This document shows, piece after piece, positions 34,938 to 44,679 of a DNA stretch of 64,000 nt. The stretch is from contig NQMI01000003.1 of NCBI GenBank assembly GCA_002270565.1, forward strand, positions 964,876 to 1,028,875, given 5' to 3'. The stretch comes from Stenocarpella maydis. Lineage: Eukaryota; Ascomycota; Sordariomycetes; Diaporthales; Diaporthaceae. The notes beneath the pieces are model-generated. The model saw nothing but the letters and a program-made list of their open reading frames with translations. It was not told the origin of the DNA and made no database searches. How positions within the stretch are numbered: position 1 is the stretch's first letter; each line of letters starts with the position of its first letter. A program made the position numbers and the translations under genes.

Positions 34938-37254
34938 ATGGAGTCCGAGATCAGGACCGTCCTGCCCAACATCGACCCGGTCGTGTCCGAGTACTCGGCC
35001 GGCTACCTGACCCATGCCTCCACCTCGTGGGCCGGAGCCGAGGACCAGGCTGGCCCGTCCCCGCTGGCCGAGGCCGCCTCGGTCGTCATCGAGCTGCTGC
35101 TCTCCGCCGCCGGCGACCCGGATCCCGCCAGGCAGGACAAGATCCGTGAGCTCGTCGCGAAATGGGTCTCCAAGTATGACGAGGCAAACGGCTCGCTGCA
35201 GCGCCAGGGCCCCACCGTCCGCCGCCTCGACCAGTCCATCCAGGTCGGCGCCCAGAACAACATGTCCTCCACCCTCGCCGTCGCCACCGGTGCCGTCGAC
35301 CTCGAGGCCGCCAACGTCCGGAAGGTCGAGTCCAAGGTCGACCGCAAGAAGCTCGAGAAGGCCGAGCGCAAGATCGCCGCCAAGCAGCAGAAGAAGACCT
35401 TCAAGACCGTCGAGTACGAGGCCTCGCGCCTGCTCAACCAGCCAGAGTCCACCCAGTCCTATGAGGAGTTCTACATGGCCGTCAACCCCCTGCAGGCCCC
35501 TGGCGCTGGCGGCAAGTCCAAGGACATCAAGCTGGACAACATCGATGTCGCCATCGGCGGCCTGAGGATCCTCACAGAGACCACCCTGACCCTGGCATAT
35601 GGCCGTCGCTACGGCCTCGTTGGTAACAACGGTATCGGCAAGTCTACATTGCTGCGCGCCCTGTCTCGCCGAGAAGTCCCCATCCCTACTCACATATCTA
35701 TCCTGCACGTCGAGCAAGAGGTACGTGCTGCTGTTCCGCGTGCTGCTGCCCTTCCCACCCTGGGACACTATGCTGACCATGACACAGATCAGCGGAGACG
35801 ACACGCCGGCAATCCAGGCGGTGCTTGATGCCGATGTCTGGCGCAAGGTCCTCCTCAAGGATGAGGCACACATCACGGAGAAGCTCGCCGAGATCGAGAG
35901 CCAGAGGGCTTCGTTGGCCGACACCTCAGCCGACGCCGCCAGGCTGGACCGCGAACGCGAGGCCCAGGACCAGAAGCTCACCGACGTCCAGGCCAAGCTC
36001 GCCGAGATGGAGTCGGACAAGGCAGAGTCCAGGGCAGCAAGCATCCTCGCCGGTCTCGGCTTCTCGCCCGAGCGCCAGCAGTTTGCCACCAAGACCTTCT
36101 CCGGAGGTTGGCGGATGCGTCTCGCCCTGGCGCGAGCCCTCTTCTGTGAGCCGGATCTCCTCCTGCTCGACGAACCGTCAAACATGTTGGACGTCCCCTC
36201 CATCACCTTCCTCTCCAACTACCTGCAGGGCTACCCCAGCACCGTCCTGGTCGTCTCCCACGACAGGGCTTTCCTCGACGAGGTCGCCACCGACATCATC
36301 CACCAGCACTCGGAGCGCCTCGACTACTACCGTGGCGCCAACTTCGCCTCCTTCTACGCCACCAAGGAGGAGCGCAAGAAGACGGCCAAGCGCGAGTACG
36401 AGAAGCAGATGGCGGAGCGGGCCCACCTGCAGGCCTTCATCGACAAGTTCCGCTACAACGCCGCCAAGTCGTCCGAGGCCCAGTCGCGCATCAAGAAGCT
36501 CGAGAAGATGCCCGTCCTCGAGGCGCCCGAGGCCGAGTACAGCGTGCACTTCAAGTTCCCGGACGTCGAGAAGATGTCCCCGCCCATCATCCAGATGTCC
36601 GAGGTCACCTTCGGCTACTCGCCAGACAAGATCCTGCTCCGCAACGTCGACCTCGACGTCCAGCTCGACTCGCGCATCGGCATCGTCGGGCCCAACGGCG
36701 CCGGAAAGACGACGGTGCTCAAGCTGCTCATCGGCAAGCTGACGCCCACGTCGGGCATCATCCAGCAGAACCCCCGGCTGCGCGTGGGCTTCTTCGCGCA
36801 GCACCACGTCGACGCCCTTGACCTGAACCTGTCCGCCGTCTCATTCATGGCCCGCGAGTACCCCGGCCGCACCGACGAGGAGTACCGGCGGCAGTTGGGC
36901 GCCTTCGGCATCACCGGCACGACGGGCCTGCAGAAGATGGAGGTGCTGTCTGGCGGGCAAAAGTCCCGCGTCGCCTTCGCCTGCCTGGCCCTCACGAACC
37001 CGCACATCCTCGTCCTCGACGAGCCCTCCAACCATCTCGACATCGAGGCCATGGACGCCCTCTCCGACGCTCTGCGCAACTTCCAGGGCGGCGTTCTCAT
37101 GGTCTCGCACGACGTCACCATGCTGCAGACCGTCTGCACCAGCCTGTGGGTGTGCGACGGCGGTACCGTTGAGCAGTTTGATGGCACGGTCCAGGACTAC
37201 AAGAAAAAGATCACCGCACAGGCTGATGCGTCGGGTGTTGTGGCGAAGCATTAG
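34938..37254 (+). CDS. gcn20: Gcn20-type ABCF ATPase
   Basis: Soluble ABC-F protein. In yeast, Gcn20 with Gcn1 binds ribosomes and activates the eIF2-alpha kinase Gcn2 upon amino-acid starvation. Two exons: 34938-35720 and 35788-37254, with a 67-nt intron (GTACGT...GACACAG, branch CTGAC), giving 749 aa (yeast Gcn20 is 752). The N-terminal 200 residues form the Gcn1-binding-type extension. ABC1: Walker A GNNGIGKS, signature FSGGWRMRLALARAL, Walker B LLLLDEPSNMLD. A basic coiled linker (ATKEERKKTAKREYEKQ) follows. ABC2: Walker A GPNGAGKT, signature LSGGQKSRVAFA, Walker B LVLDEPSNHLD. All motifs are intact and there is no membrane domain. The ATG at 34938 is preceded by a CT-rich leader, and the initial sequence MESEIRTVLPNIDPVVSEY fits the family start. 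Confidence 0.97.
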
Positions 37255-37698
37255 GGTCCTGCCAGGCTACACCTCGTCGTGCAAAATCAATGGAGCTTGG
37301 TGTCTGCAGTGCCCTGAAGATGAACTCGTGACGTCTGCGTTTGGTGACCTGCCGTGAAAGGCAATGCCTTGCTCCTTTGCACATGCCGCCAACCCATCAT
37401 GATGGTTAGGGAGCCCCCTGCACTGCTTCAATTCGATGGCGCGCCCGATGATTTTCACCTTCGACAGCGAATGCCCAGGGGATTGGCGAGACCACGTGCA
37501 ATAAACTCTGGTACTCGTGGAATGGAACCACAGAAGTCGGGATGTCCTCTTTGGAAACTGCCCCTCTTCTCCAACGTCCTAGACCTTGCCTGAGCACGTG
37601 TGTATCACAGAAACGTAGTCCAGACTCGGAAGCTCGTGCAAGGGGCTGCCAGCTCGTGCACAGAGTGCCCTTTGGTTGTACCTGCTTGTGGCTGTGTC
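37255..37698. other. Short intergenic between convergent genes
   Basis: About 440 bp separating gcn20 (+) from the PD-(D/E)XK-like gene (-), which converge here. It presumably contains both 3' ends. No coding feature recognised. Confidence 0.5.
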
Positions 37699-39735
37699 TT
37701 ACGACCCCCTCCCCTTCACTTTCTCCCGGCTCATGCTGCGTGTTGTCACCGTTCTCTGACTATCGAAGCTTTGGTACATGTCACCCTCGGGGCCACTGTC
37801 TTGGTCCTCCTCGCCTTGCCCTCTAACCCCTGGTCCTCTCCTTGCGTGTATTGGACTGGAACCTCTTTCATCCTCAAAATCGTCCTCTGGTTCGTGGTAT
37901 CCCTCCTCTTCGATATCTCCCTCTTGTCTGTAGTTGGGCTCTTCATAAATGCCATCCCCTACAGGCTGGCCCCCCTCGTCGGCCCCTTCCTCCCCATCCC
38001 TGCGCCGACGCTCATTCTCGGCTCGTACCCTCGCGTTGGCACGCTTAATCGCCATATCTCTCTGTCTCTTGGCCCAGTCCAGTCCGTTCCGGTAAGCCGC
38101 AAGACCCTCTCGAAATTGGTACTCTCTGTCGGTCATGATCCACGATCCAACCAGGCTGGGGACGTATCTCACAGCCCCAGACGCCAGATCCACTGCAAGA
38201 GTTCTCTTATGGTTATCTTGGATTGGTTCGCAATAGATGGCATACATCTTCAGCACTCCACTGATCCAGGTACACGTGATGGTGCGAGCAACTCGGGGAG
38301 CCCAGCACGGCCCAGGGGCCCCGGATTGGAATCCGTCGGCGTGGCCGAGCGCTCCCTAAGAACAGCTACGCTGCCGCTGCCTTCCCTAATCCCGCGATTG
38401 TGACCCCCAGGATCAATATCATCATGCCCGTTCCCAAAGTCCCATAGGGCCTGCATCCCCCGGGCTGCGAGCGCTCCGTCGTAGACGGCCTGTACTCCCG
38501 CCACTGCCGCACTGCCCTTGCCGCCCTTGACATGAACCACAAAGTTGGGGCAGATAAAGTCCTGCTCGGGAGTGGGGACGACCATGTCGTTCAACCGCTC
38601 CCGGGCGGACAGGGCAAGCTCTGCGGCGCGCGCCCCGTAGATGCGGTCCGGGTTCCCACGGACGCTGCTTCCGTCAGTCAGCGCTGCCAGGTTGCTCATC
38701 ATCTGCTTCTTCCGGATGATGTGGGATTCGAGCAGGGTGGGGCTGTTGCCCTGGAGGGTATCTAGCTGATTGACAGCGTCTTCTTCGTTCGAAGCTCGCC
38801 TGAAGTGTCTCCGGAAGAGGCGAAAGTCCTCAGCCGGCTCAGAGGTACGGACGGCACCTAGGACGGCCTCAATCTCGGCCATATTATCTGGAGGCTCAGG
38901 CTCATTCCCATCCGGCAGCTCGTATTCCAAGGGTAATACGTTATTGTCCAAGAGATGCTGCGCGAACGCAGGGTTATACGGCCCGGTCCTGTTGCTAGTC
39001 GTTGTCGCCGTCGTGGACGACTTGTCCCGTACCGCCGTCACAGATCTGTGCCTGATTTTGGCCACCTTGTCCCGGCCTTTTCCCCCAACCTCCCGGCCGC
39101 CGCGTCTGCGCACGCTCCCTCCTGCCCTTGGCTCGTCCTCCGGTTCGGCGGGTTCGCCGGTGGTGTCGCGTTCACGCTTTCCAAGGCTGATAATAGTTGC
39201 ATGACCGCCACGGCCCAAACCGCGTGCGGGCATACTCAAACGACGTTGTCGACCCCGGGGTCCGCTCGGCGGTGGTGGCTGTATAGGGCTATAGGCATAC
39301 TTTGGCGAGGTCAGAAGGACGGGATCATGGACTTAGCCGCTAAGAGGCTGGGTTGCGCACATGAGAGTTATTGTAAGAGCAATTAGTAGCGATGTAGCAG
39401 ATAGAACAACATACCCCTCGCAAATCACTCAAGTCAGGACCACCGGTACGCGCGAAGCGCCTTATGTCCTGAGGTTCTATATCACCTCCGACGCGCTGAT
39501 GCCCACCAAGAGATGGGCGCAAGGGTTCCGAGTCTTGTTCCCGCGACTTGGTTGTCTCGTTGCGTCGGTCAAGCTCGCGGAGCGCTTCTTTGACCAGTGG
39601 GATATGGGAAAGATTGTCCCAAAAGCGTGGCGGGGGCAAGTCTTGTTCGGCTCTCGAGTTCTCTCCCCTACTCGTACCTTTATCACGGTGTTGCGCTGCT
39701 TGAAGGCCTGCTCTCTCTCTCAAAAGTATGGGCAT
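37699..39735 (-). CDS. Fungal PD-(D/E)XK-like domain protein, likely frame-disrupted
   Basis: Three readable pieces fit one ascomycete-specific, often multicopy family. Piece 1 (39415-39735, start ATG at 39735) has PPPRFWDNLSHIPLVKEAL and ends FARTGGPDLSDLRG. A 115-nt intron (GTATGT...GCCAAAG) joins it in phase to piece 2 from 39299: a low-complexity linker, TGPYNPAFAQHLLDNNV, GNPDRIYGAR, then FICPNFVVHVKGGKG and AVYDGALAARGM. Piece 3 (38300 to 37699) has ARTITCTWISGVLKMY, SWIMTDREYQFREG, YRNGLDWAKRQRD and an acidic tail. Pieces 2 and 3 are in different frames (piece 2 hits TGA at 38250), with no good splice sites between them, so an indel or a weak intron must be invoked. In homologues as I recall them, the HVK position is ExK, the nuclease-fold catalytic pair. 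The loss of that acid suggests a non-catalytic or decaying copy. Function unknown. Confidence 0.65.
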
Positions 39736-40689
39736 AATTCCAGCATGCTACATGTGGGAGAAGCTGTGTCTCACCAGCCATGGTCTTGATCTCAACTGCG
39801 AGGCCTGGTGTTAAGGAGCCCAAATGTCCCGCAGCTTCCTAATCCATTCGTTGTCAATGTGTCTGTTGGTTGGCGGAACCTCATTTGCCTGCGACTGGAA
39901 TCGGCGGGGACGACAGGAAGTCCGACCATGGGCCGGATGAGAAGGCCATTGGCCGCATGCGAATGAATGCAACCAACATTGCATATAGCTCCATTCTGGT
40001 CGCAGATTCCTTGCAGCTTCCCCTCCCTCCAACCTTCACCGACTCATGCCGTATCTGCTAATTGGGATTTGCAACTTGTCTATTTCATTTGTCATGTGCC
40101 TTGGGCCCTTGATTGTTCTCCTCCACTCATTGGAGGGTTATCCGGACATCAACCCATTTGAAATTTGGTATACCCGTAAAGTGGTGGGATTCTTCAAAAT
40201 AGCGTTCATGATGATTGCATCGTCATCAAAGCCCTGACCAGACTTCAAGGAGGCATTGACAAATGGAATATTACGCTGACCAGATCCTCGCCCCAGCACT
40301 TGAGGCCAGATAACGCAGAAACCTGTGCACGTCGGTATACATTTACTCCTTTGCTTTAGCTTACGCAAAGGCGTCTTACCCAGAAATACTCTCCGTAAGA
40401 ATGTCTGGGACAAAGATTGTATATGCTGAAAACTCCTTGGATTCGAATGTTAGGGTAAAATTGTCTCTTGCATGAGCGAGACTGCAAGCTGTGAGTTGCC
40501 GCACAAGTTATCTTCGCAAAAAAACGTGAAGTTTCTCATTCTTAGTAAATTGACCATTTTTCGGGCACAGTAGGGCTCTGTTTGGGGAAACTGCAAGGTG
40601 TACTCAGCCTCTAGATATTTGGGCATGTTCTCTAGTCTGGCCGGGTTATAATGCATCCCACAGCTCTCACTCTAAAGGCAGTCAACATC

Positions 40690-41160
40690 CGCACACCCAG
40701 CTTTTTAGGATCCATACATGTCTCTTAATATCTACTTACCTAATACAAGTAATAATTACATAGCCTATTATAACTTTTTATACTTTTAAAGCCCTCTAAA
40801 TTACTCTATATTAAACCTCTCTTATATACTTAAAGAAAGCCCTTTTATTAGGATTTTTTATAATGGCTTTTTATATATACATAGGAAGGGCCTTTATATA
40901 TCTAGAGGAAGCCCCATTATGAAGGCCCTTTGTAAAACTCCTCTGGACATGTAGAGGGCCCTTTCTTTAGGTATGCGGAGGGCCTTTACGAAGGGCCTTT
41001 ATGGACGGGCTTTCTTTGGGTATATGGAGGGCTCCAGGTTGCGTTAAGAGACTCCGGGGCGGGATAATTTAGAGAGGGTATGAGAAATTATAATAGACTA
41101 CATGCTTAATTCTTTATACTGCGTGGGCGTATGTTAAGTGCTCCAAAGGGTGCGTATAAC
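40690..41160. repeat. AT-rich island with repeated AGGGCC/GGCCCT palindromic motifs
   Basis: A TA-dominated stretch (for example TTATAACTTTTTATACTTTTAAAGC) in which the short motif AGGGCCTTT, or its complement AAGGCCCTT, appears at least six times between about 40885 and 41030 in both orientations, spaced 15-40 bp apart. Stops occur in all frames. This could be a mutated repeat (RIP-like bias), a MITE-like palindromic element, or simple low-complexity spacer. No terminal inverted repeats or target-site duplications were identified by eye. Confidence 0.6.
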
Positions 41161-41627
41161 CTTCTTAGTCGATGGTCAACATGTTGATCTCAACCTCCTT
41201 TTTTTTTTTGAAAAAAAAAAGGGATACCGTTTGCTTCTGGTTGACGGCCTTGAGACCCGGTGTGGGGCAGCACCGTGAAGGCTCAGGGTGCTTGACTATC
41301 TTGTCGCAGTGTAGACAGGTGGTGTAGATTGGGAATACGTTTCCAACCAGACCCATCGCCCCGGGCTACGATTCTGGTGCTCTTTTGCATGTCATCCGGA
41401 TTGAATTAGGATCAAAATTCCGTCAGACTTTCAATGATACCGTTGTACGCAGAGATGTTGAGCGTCAGTAAGTAGTAGTATTTCAAGACGCACCAACTAT
41501 AATGACCCAGCGTCTTTTAAAGCGGACTTCGGCGAATAAATGAGTAGTTAGGCTGCGATCCCTCACCATGGCACAACGGTGATCCAAAGCACGAGCAATC
41601 AATGCCCTCTCCTGTCATTTTGCAATT

Positions 41628-41690
41628 TATATGCTGTATTTATATGTTGTATTTATATATTGTATGTATATGTTGTATGTATATGTTGTA
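41628..41690. repeat. TATGTTGTAT/TATATTGTA imperfect tandem
   Basis: Several 9-12 bp copies of (TA)TATGTTGTAT-like sequence in succession. Not within a supportable gene. Confidence 0.75.
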
Positions 41691-43208
41691 ATCATACTCT
41701 TTCTTATTCCTTCGGGCACGGTTCTATTCACATGACGTCTTTCAAGATGAGATGCTTCATCAGAGCTCTTTCTTTCTCCGCCAGACTGGCGGCCGCCGCC
41801 CGACCCTCGCTTGGAGGCCAAGCAGCCACCCGACGAGTCGCCACCCGAGAGCTGTCTGACAACGAGGTGGACACGAACAACGGGCCCAATTCAGGAGGAG
41901 GAGGAGGAGGAGGAGGCCAGGGAGTCCAAGGCAGGAAAAGCGGTTCCCACAGCAACATGCTGCTACCGCGAGAGGTTGTAACCAGCCGATCGCTGTTGGG
42001 CCCGTTCTGTTCAACAACGAGGGTAGGATGCCAACAGCAACCAAGAGGCGGCACTGCAGCCGTTGGCGTGGGAGGGGGGCGGGGGCGAAACGCACATCTG
42101 ACGCCTTTTCCAGCATGCTCTTGGGCCAGCCGAGATACGGCGCGAGAGCTTTTGCTTCTGTGCTCTGCGGTGCGCTCAAGGAGGCTATACCGTGCGAGGA
42201 CGGTCTTTGCCCAACCATCCAGGAGCAGTCACAACATGGCAGGCTTTGTCTGAAGGTCAAGGATGATAAACAAACACTGTTCGCCTGACACTGCACAGGG
42301 TAAAAAATGAATACACGTTGATTGTGGAACTATGTATCTTTTGGTCTTGAAATCCAACATCTGCGCAGGCTGGGGAGGCATAGCACATCGTGGCTACGGA
42401 AGAGAATTCAGTCTGCACACGAACCCAGCACACCCGCGCACTAACCACCACCAGACTGAACATCACGTACAATCATCGGCTTATTCTTGTATGCAGAGGG
42501 AATGGGCCGGGCCATCCGGCGGGCACCCAAAACGGAGCGCAAGAGAGCAACCTGACCAGGACACCTAGACGGCTTCTGGTTGACACCATACACAGTGAGG
42601 ACGAGGCTCCTGCCAGCTGCCACTGACAGGGAGCCCAAGCGAGGAACAGGGTGATACGACAACCATACTCGACCAAGTCACGGGTCACATCAATTACGCG
42701 GTCAAGTGACCCACGTAGCAAAGGCATGTGCTCCAGCTGGGCATGACGACGGATCGCAGGCTGCCTGCAGGCCAGTACACATCCGACTTTGAAGGCAGTC
42801 GGTCTAATCTTGTAGCAGGGTGTGCAGGCAACATATCAGAGCATGGGCGCGGCGAAGGACTCGAAACTTGGCAACACAAATTGATTGATAGACACCGAGA
42901 GAACAGAGCAACAGGGTGACGGCCTGCGAGAAGCGGCCAGTCGAAACCTTCCCTTTCCGTGGGAACCCGAGACGCAAAAACGCAGCTAGAACAACGGCAT
43001 GAAACAAACAACATAAGCCTGATAATATATCCCTGACAGTCAGTATCGTGATCGGTACCGAGACCGGATACCGGCGTCCTCTGGGAGAGGCCTAGACTGG
43101 AGGTGCGAACCAAGGAAACAAAACCAAGTGCTACCCTCCAGTTCATTTGCGAGACCGAGCAAAGAGCATCTTCCTTTTTTATTTTATTTTTTCCATCTTT
43201 CCAATCGG

Positions 43209-44618
43209 TTATTGTGAGGCACCATGCGCGATGGCAACCTGCTTCCAGTGGTCGCGATCAGCCTCGAGCTTCCTGATCTTCTCCTCCAACTCCTCAAACT
43301 TGATAGCCTTTCGCTCCCGGGACTTGCGAGCGGCGAGGGTGTTCCGCGCGCGCTTCATGGCGACAGTGTCGTTGGGGTCCTCCACAATGATGGGAGGCAG
43401 AGGCTTGTCGCGACGACGGGAGCCGACGCCCGACACAGAGGAGTGGCGGCCCGGGGGCGAGCTGGAGTTGCTGGACTTGCGTCGCTGAGCCGGCTTGTCA
43501 ACGGGTTCCAGGTCTTCCGACTTTGTGGCAGGCGACTGGTCAACGGCGGGTGCCGAAGGGACGGCCGCCACCGGGTTCTGGTCCGGGAAGAGCGAGAACC
43601 AGTTGTCGGCGCTCTCAAAGTCGCTGGAGCCAAAGTTGGGAGAGACGTCGCAGCTGTCGTTGAACTCGGGTGACTCGTTGTAGATGGAAGGCGAGGTCAG
43701 GGACGTGAGAGCAGTGGAGTTGGGCGCAGACATGAAGGGCTCGTTCATGAGCAGGTCCTGCGGGGAGACGGTGCCGACGTTGGAGCTGTGCATTGAGCCG
43801 GCCAGGTCGAAGGCCGGGTTGGCCGGCGACGAGAAGGCCGAGGCGGGGGCACCGCCCTCGAAGGCGGTGAAATCCTCAAAATCGAAGTCTGAGGGGCGTT
43901 GTGAGCTTTGAGTGGGCGGGAGAGAAGGTAGTCTTGCAAGGGGATGGGCCTCACCTTGGCCGTCCATTTTGAGGGTGGTTGCCTGGTTACCGTTGCTCTG
44001 ATGGAAGAGGGGAACCGGGGGCCGTTGGCGGGTCTGGTTCAGGTTCAGAGCGGCGGTCGAGGAGGGAGCAGAGGAGGCGTAGAATTTTGAGTTCTGCGCG
44101 TTAAACCGATTGGAAAAAGCCGGAGACGAAGCGGAGTGGCCCTGTGCCTGGAATATCTGCGCGGCTCGCTGACGTTGGAGATCGTGGGGGAGTTGCCAGT
44201 GGCTCAGCTGGTATTGCTGGGGCGAGTTGAGCAGAGCAGTTCCTGTGGCGGAAGACTGGGAGGCAGGGCGGTTAGGGAGACGAGGCTTCGAAGGCGTGTC
44301 GAACAAGACAAAGTCCTGTTGAGGCGGCAGGAGACGGTGTTGCTGGAGTTGCTGTTGGAGTTGCTGGGCTGGTTGTGCCGGCAGGCTCTGTGAACTGGAG
44401 GGAAGCCATGTTGACTGGGAATCCGTGGTGAAGACTGGGGGGTCTTGGCCGGGAATGGTGGCGGAGTGGTTCGGCGAACTTGAGCTGCTGAAGGGGTTCA
44501 GGCTGAAGTTCAGATCGACCTTTGCAGGAAGAGCTGAGGGAGCGGGGATGTTGGGAAAGCTGGGGAAGTCTGGAGACCGAATCTTGACTGATGTGCACGG
44601 GGCCGGGCCACGGGAGGG
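43209..44618 (-). CDS. cpcA: CPC1/CpcA, GCN4-type bZIP activator of amino-acid biosynthesis; start exon unresolved
   Basis: Transcription activator of cross-pathway (general amino acid) control. The C-terminus is a bZIP: basic region MKRARNTLAARKSRERK with the invariant N-x7-R spacing, followed by a short zipper EELEEKIRKLEADRDHWKQ and ending AIAHGASQ, the arrangement of GCN4. Upstream are Gln- and Ser/Pro-rich segments and acidic clusters (FDFEDFTAFE; WFSLFPDQN) typical of its activation domain. A probable intron spans 43889-43954 (GTGAGG...CCTCAG, 66 nt); its length is a multiple of three, so retention would insert 22 residues without a frameshift. The frame is open from 44618, just after an in-frame TAG, but contains no ATG before the one at about 43968, which lies after conserved N-terminal sequence. 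A spliced 5' exon is therefore needed. One in-phase candidate is an ATG near 45002 joined to an acceptor at 44619-44620. Confidence 0.9.
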   Translation of the reverse strand, partial: PSRGPAPCTSVKIRSPDFPSFPNIPAPSALPAKVDLNFSLNPFSSSSSPNHSATIPGQDPPVFTTDSQSTWLPSSSQSLPAQPAQQLQQQLQQHRLLPPQQDFVLFDTPSKPRLPNRPASQSSATGTALLNSPQQYQLSHWQLPHDLQRQRAAQIFQAQGHSASSPAFSNRFNAQNSKFYASSAPSSTAALNLNQTRQRPPVPLFHQSNGNQATTLKMDGQGEAHPLARLPSLPPTQSSQRPSDFDFEDFTAFEGGAPASAFSSPANPAFDLAGSMHSSNVGTVSPQDLLMNEPFMSAPNSTALTSLTSPSIYNESPEFNDSCDVSPNFGSSDFESADNWFSLFPDQNPVAAVPSAPAVDQSPATKSEDLEPVDKPAQRRKSSNSSSPPGRHSSVSGVGSRRRDKPLPPIIVEDPNDTVAMKRARNTLAARKSRERKAIKFEELEEKIRKLEADRDHWKQVAIAHGASQ

Positions 44619-44625
44619 CTAGTGT

Positions 44626-44679
44626 TTAGAACATCTTGATGGCGATATTGTCAAGGTGTCCTGTCTTGTTTGTGTGCAT
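44626..44679 (-). promoter_or_regulatory. Candidate uORF in the cpcA leader
   Basis: ATG at 44679 opens a 17-codon frame ending in TAA at 44626, immediately upstream of the cpcA open frame. A second in-frame ATG makes the last codons Met-Phe-stop, so a minimal 2-codon uORF is nested at the end. GCN4/cpc-1 messages are known to carry inhibitory uORFs, which makes this plausible. If the cpcA 5' exon lies further upstream, this sequence would instead be intronic. Confidence 0.4.

Larger units (their letters stand above)
39736..43208. other. Intergenic with AT-rich island, no intact gene
   Basis: About 3.5 kb. It includes the AT-rich palindromic island (40.69-41.16 kb), a TA-type microsatellite near 41.63-41.69 kb, and frames on both strands around 41.6-42.3 kb that lack domains and are driven by a GGAGGA run. 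The right end is the 3' flank of cpcA. Confidence 0.45.

Noticed and set aside
34719..36218. 499-codon minus-strand frame
   Set aside because: Antisense of gcn20 exon 1 and intron; Gly/Leu/Val-rich with no domain.
35825..36742. 305-codon plus-strand Ser/Arg/Pro-rich frame
   Set aside because: Alternative frame inside gcn20; composition is typical of a shifted GC-rich gene.
37600..38403. 267-codon plus-strand frame
   Set aside because: Antisense to the PD-(D/E)XK-like gene, whose minus-strand reading carries the recognisable family motifs.
38301..38480. Attempted intron joining pieces 2 and 3 of the PD-(D/E)XK-like gene
   Set aside because: Only GTCACA and GTAGCT donors were found near the family break point, none with a convincing branch/acceptor in the right phase, so the frame break is left open.
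41579..42296. Overlapping plus (224 codons) and minus (178 codons) frames
   Set aside because: Both depend on a GGAGGA run and a TA-rich microsatellite; neither has a recognisable domain.
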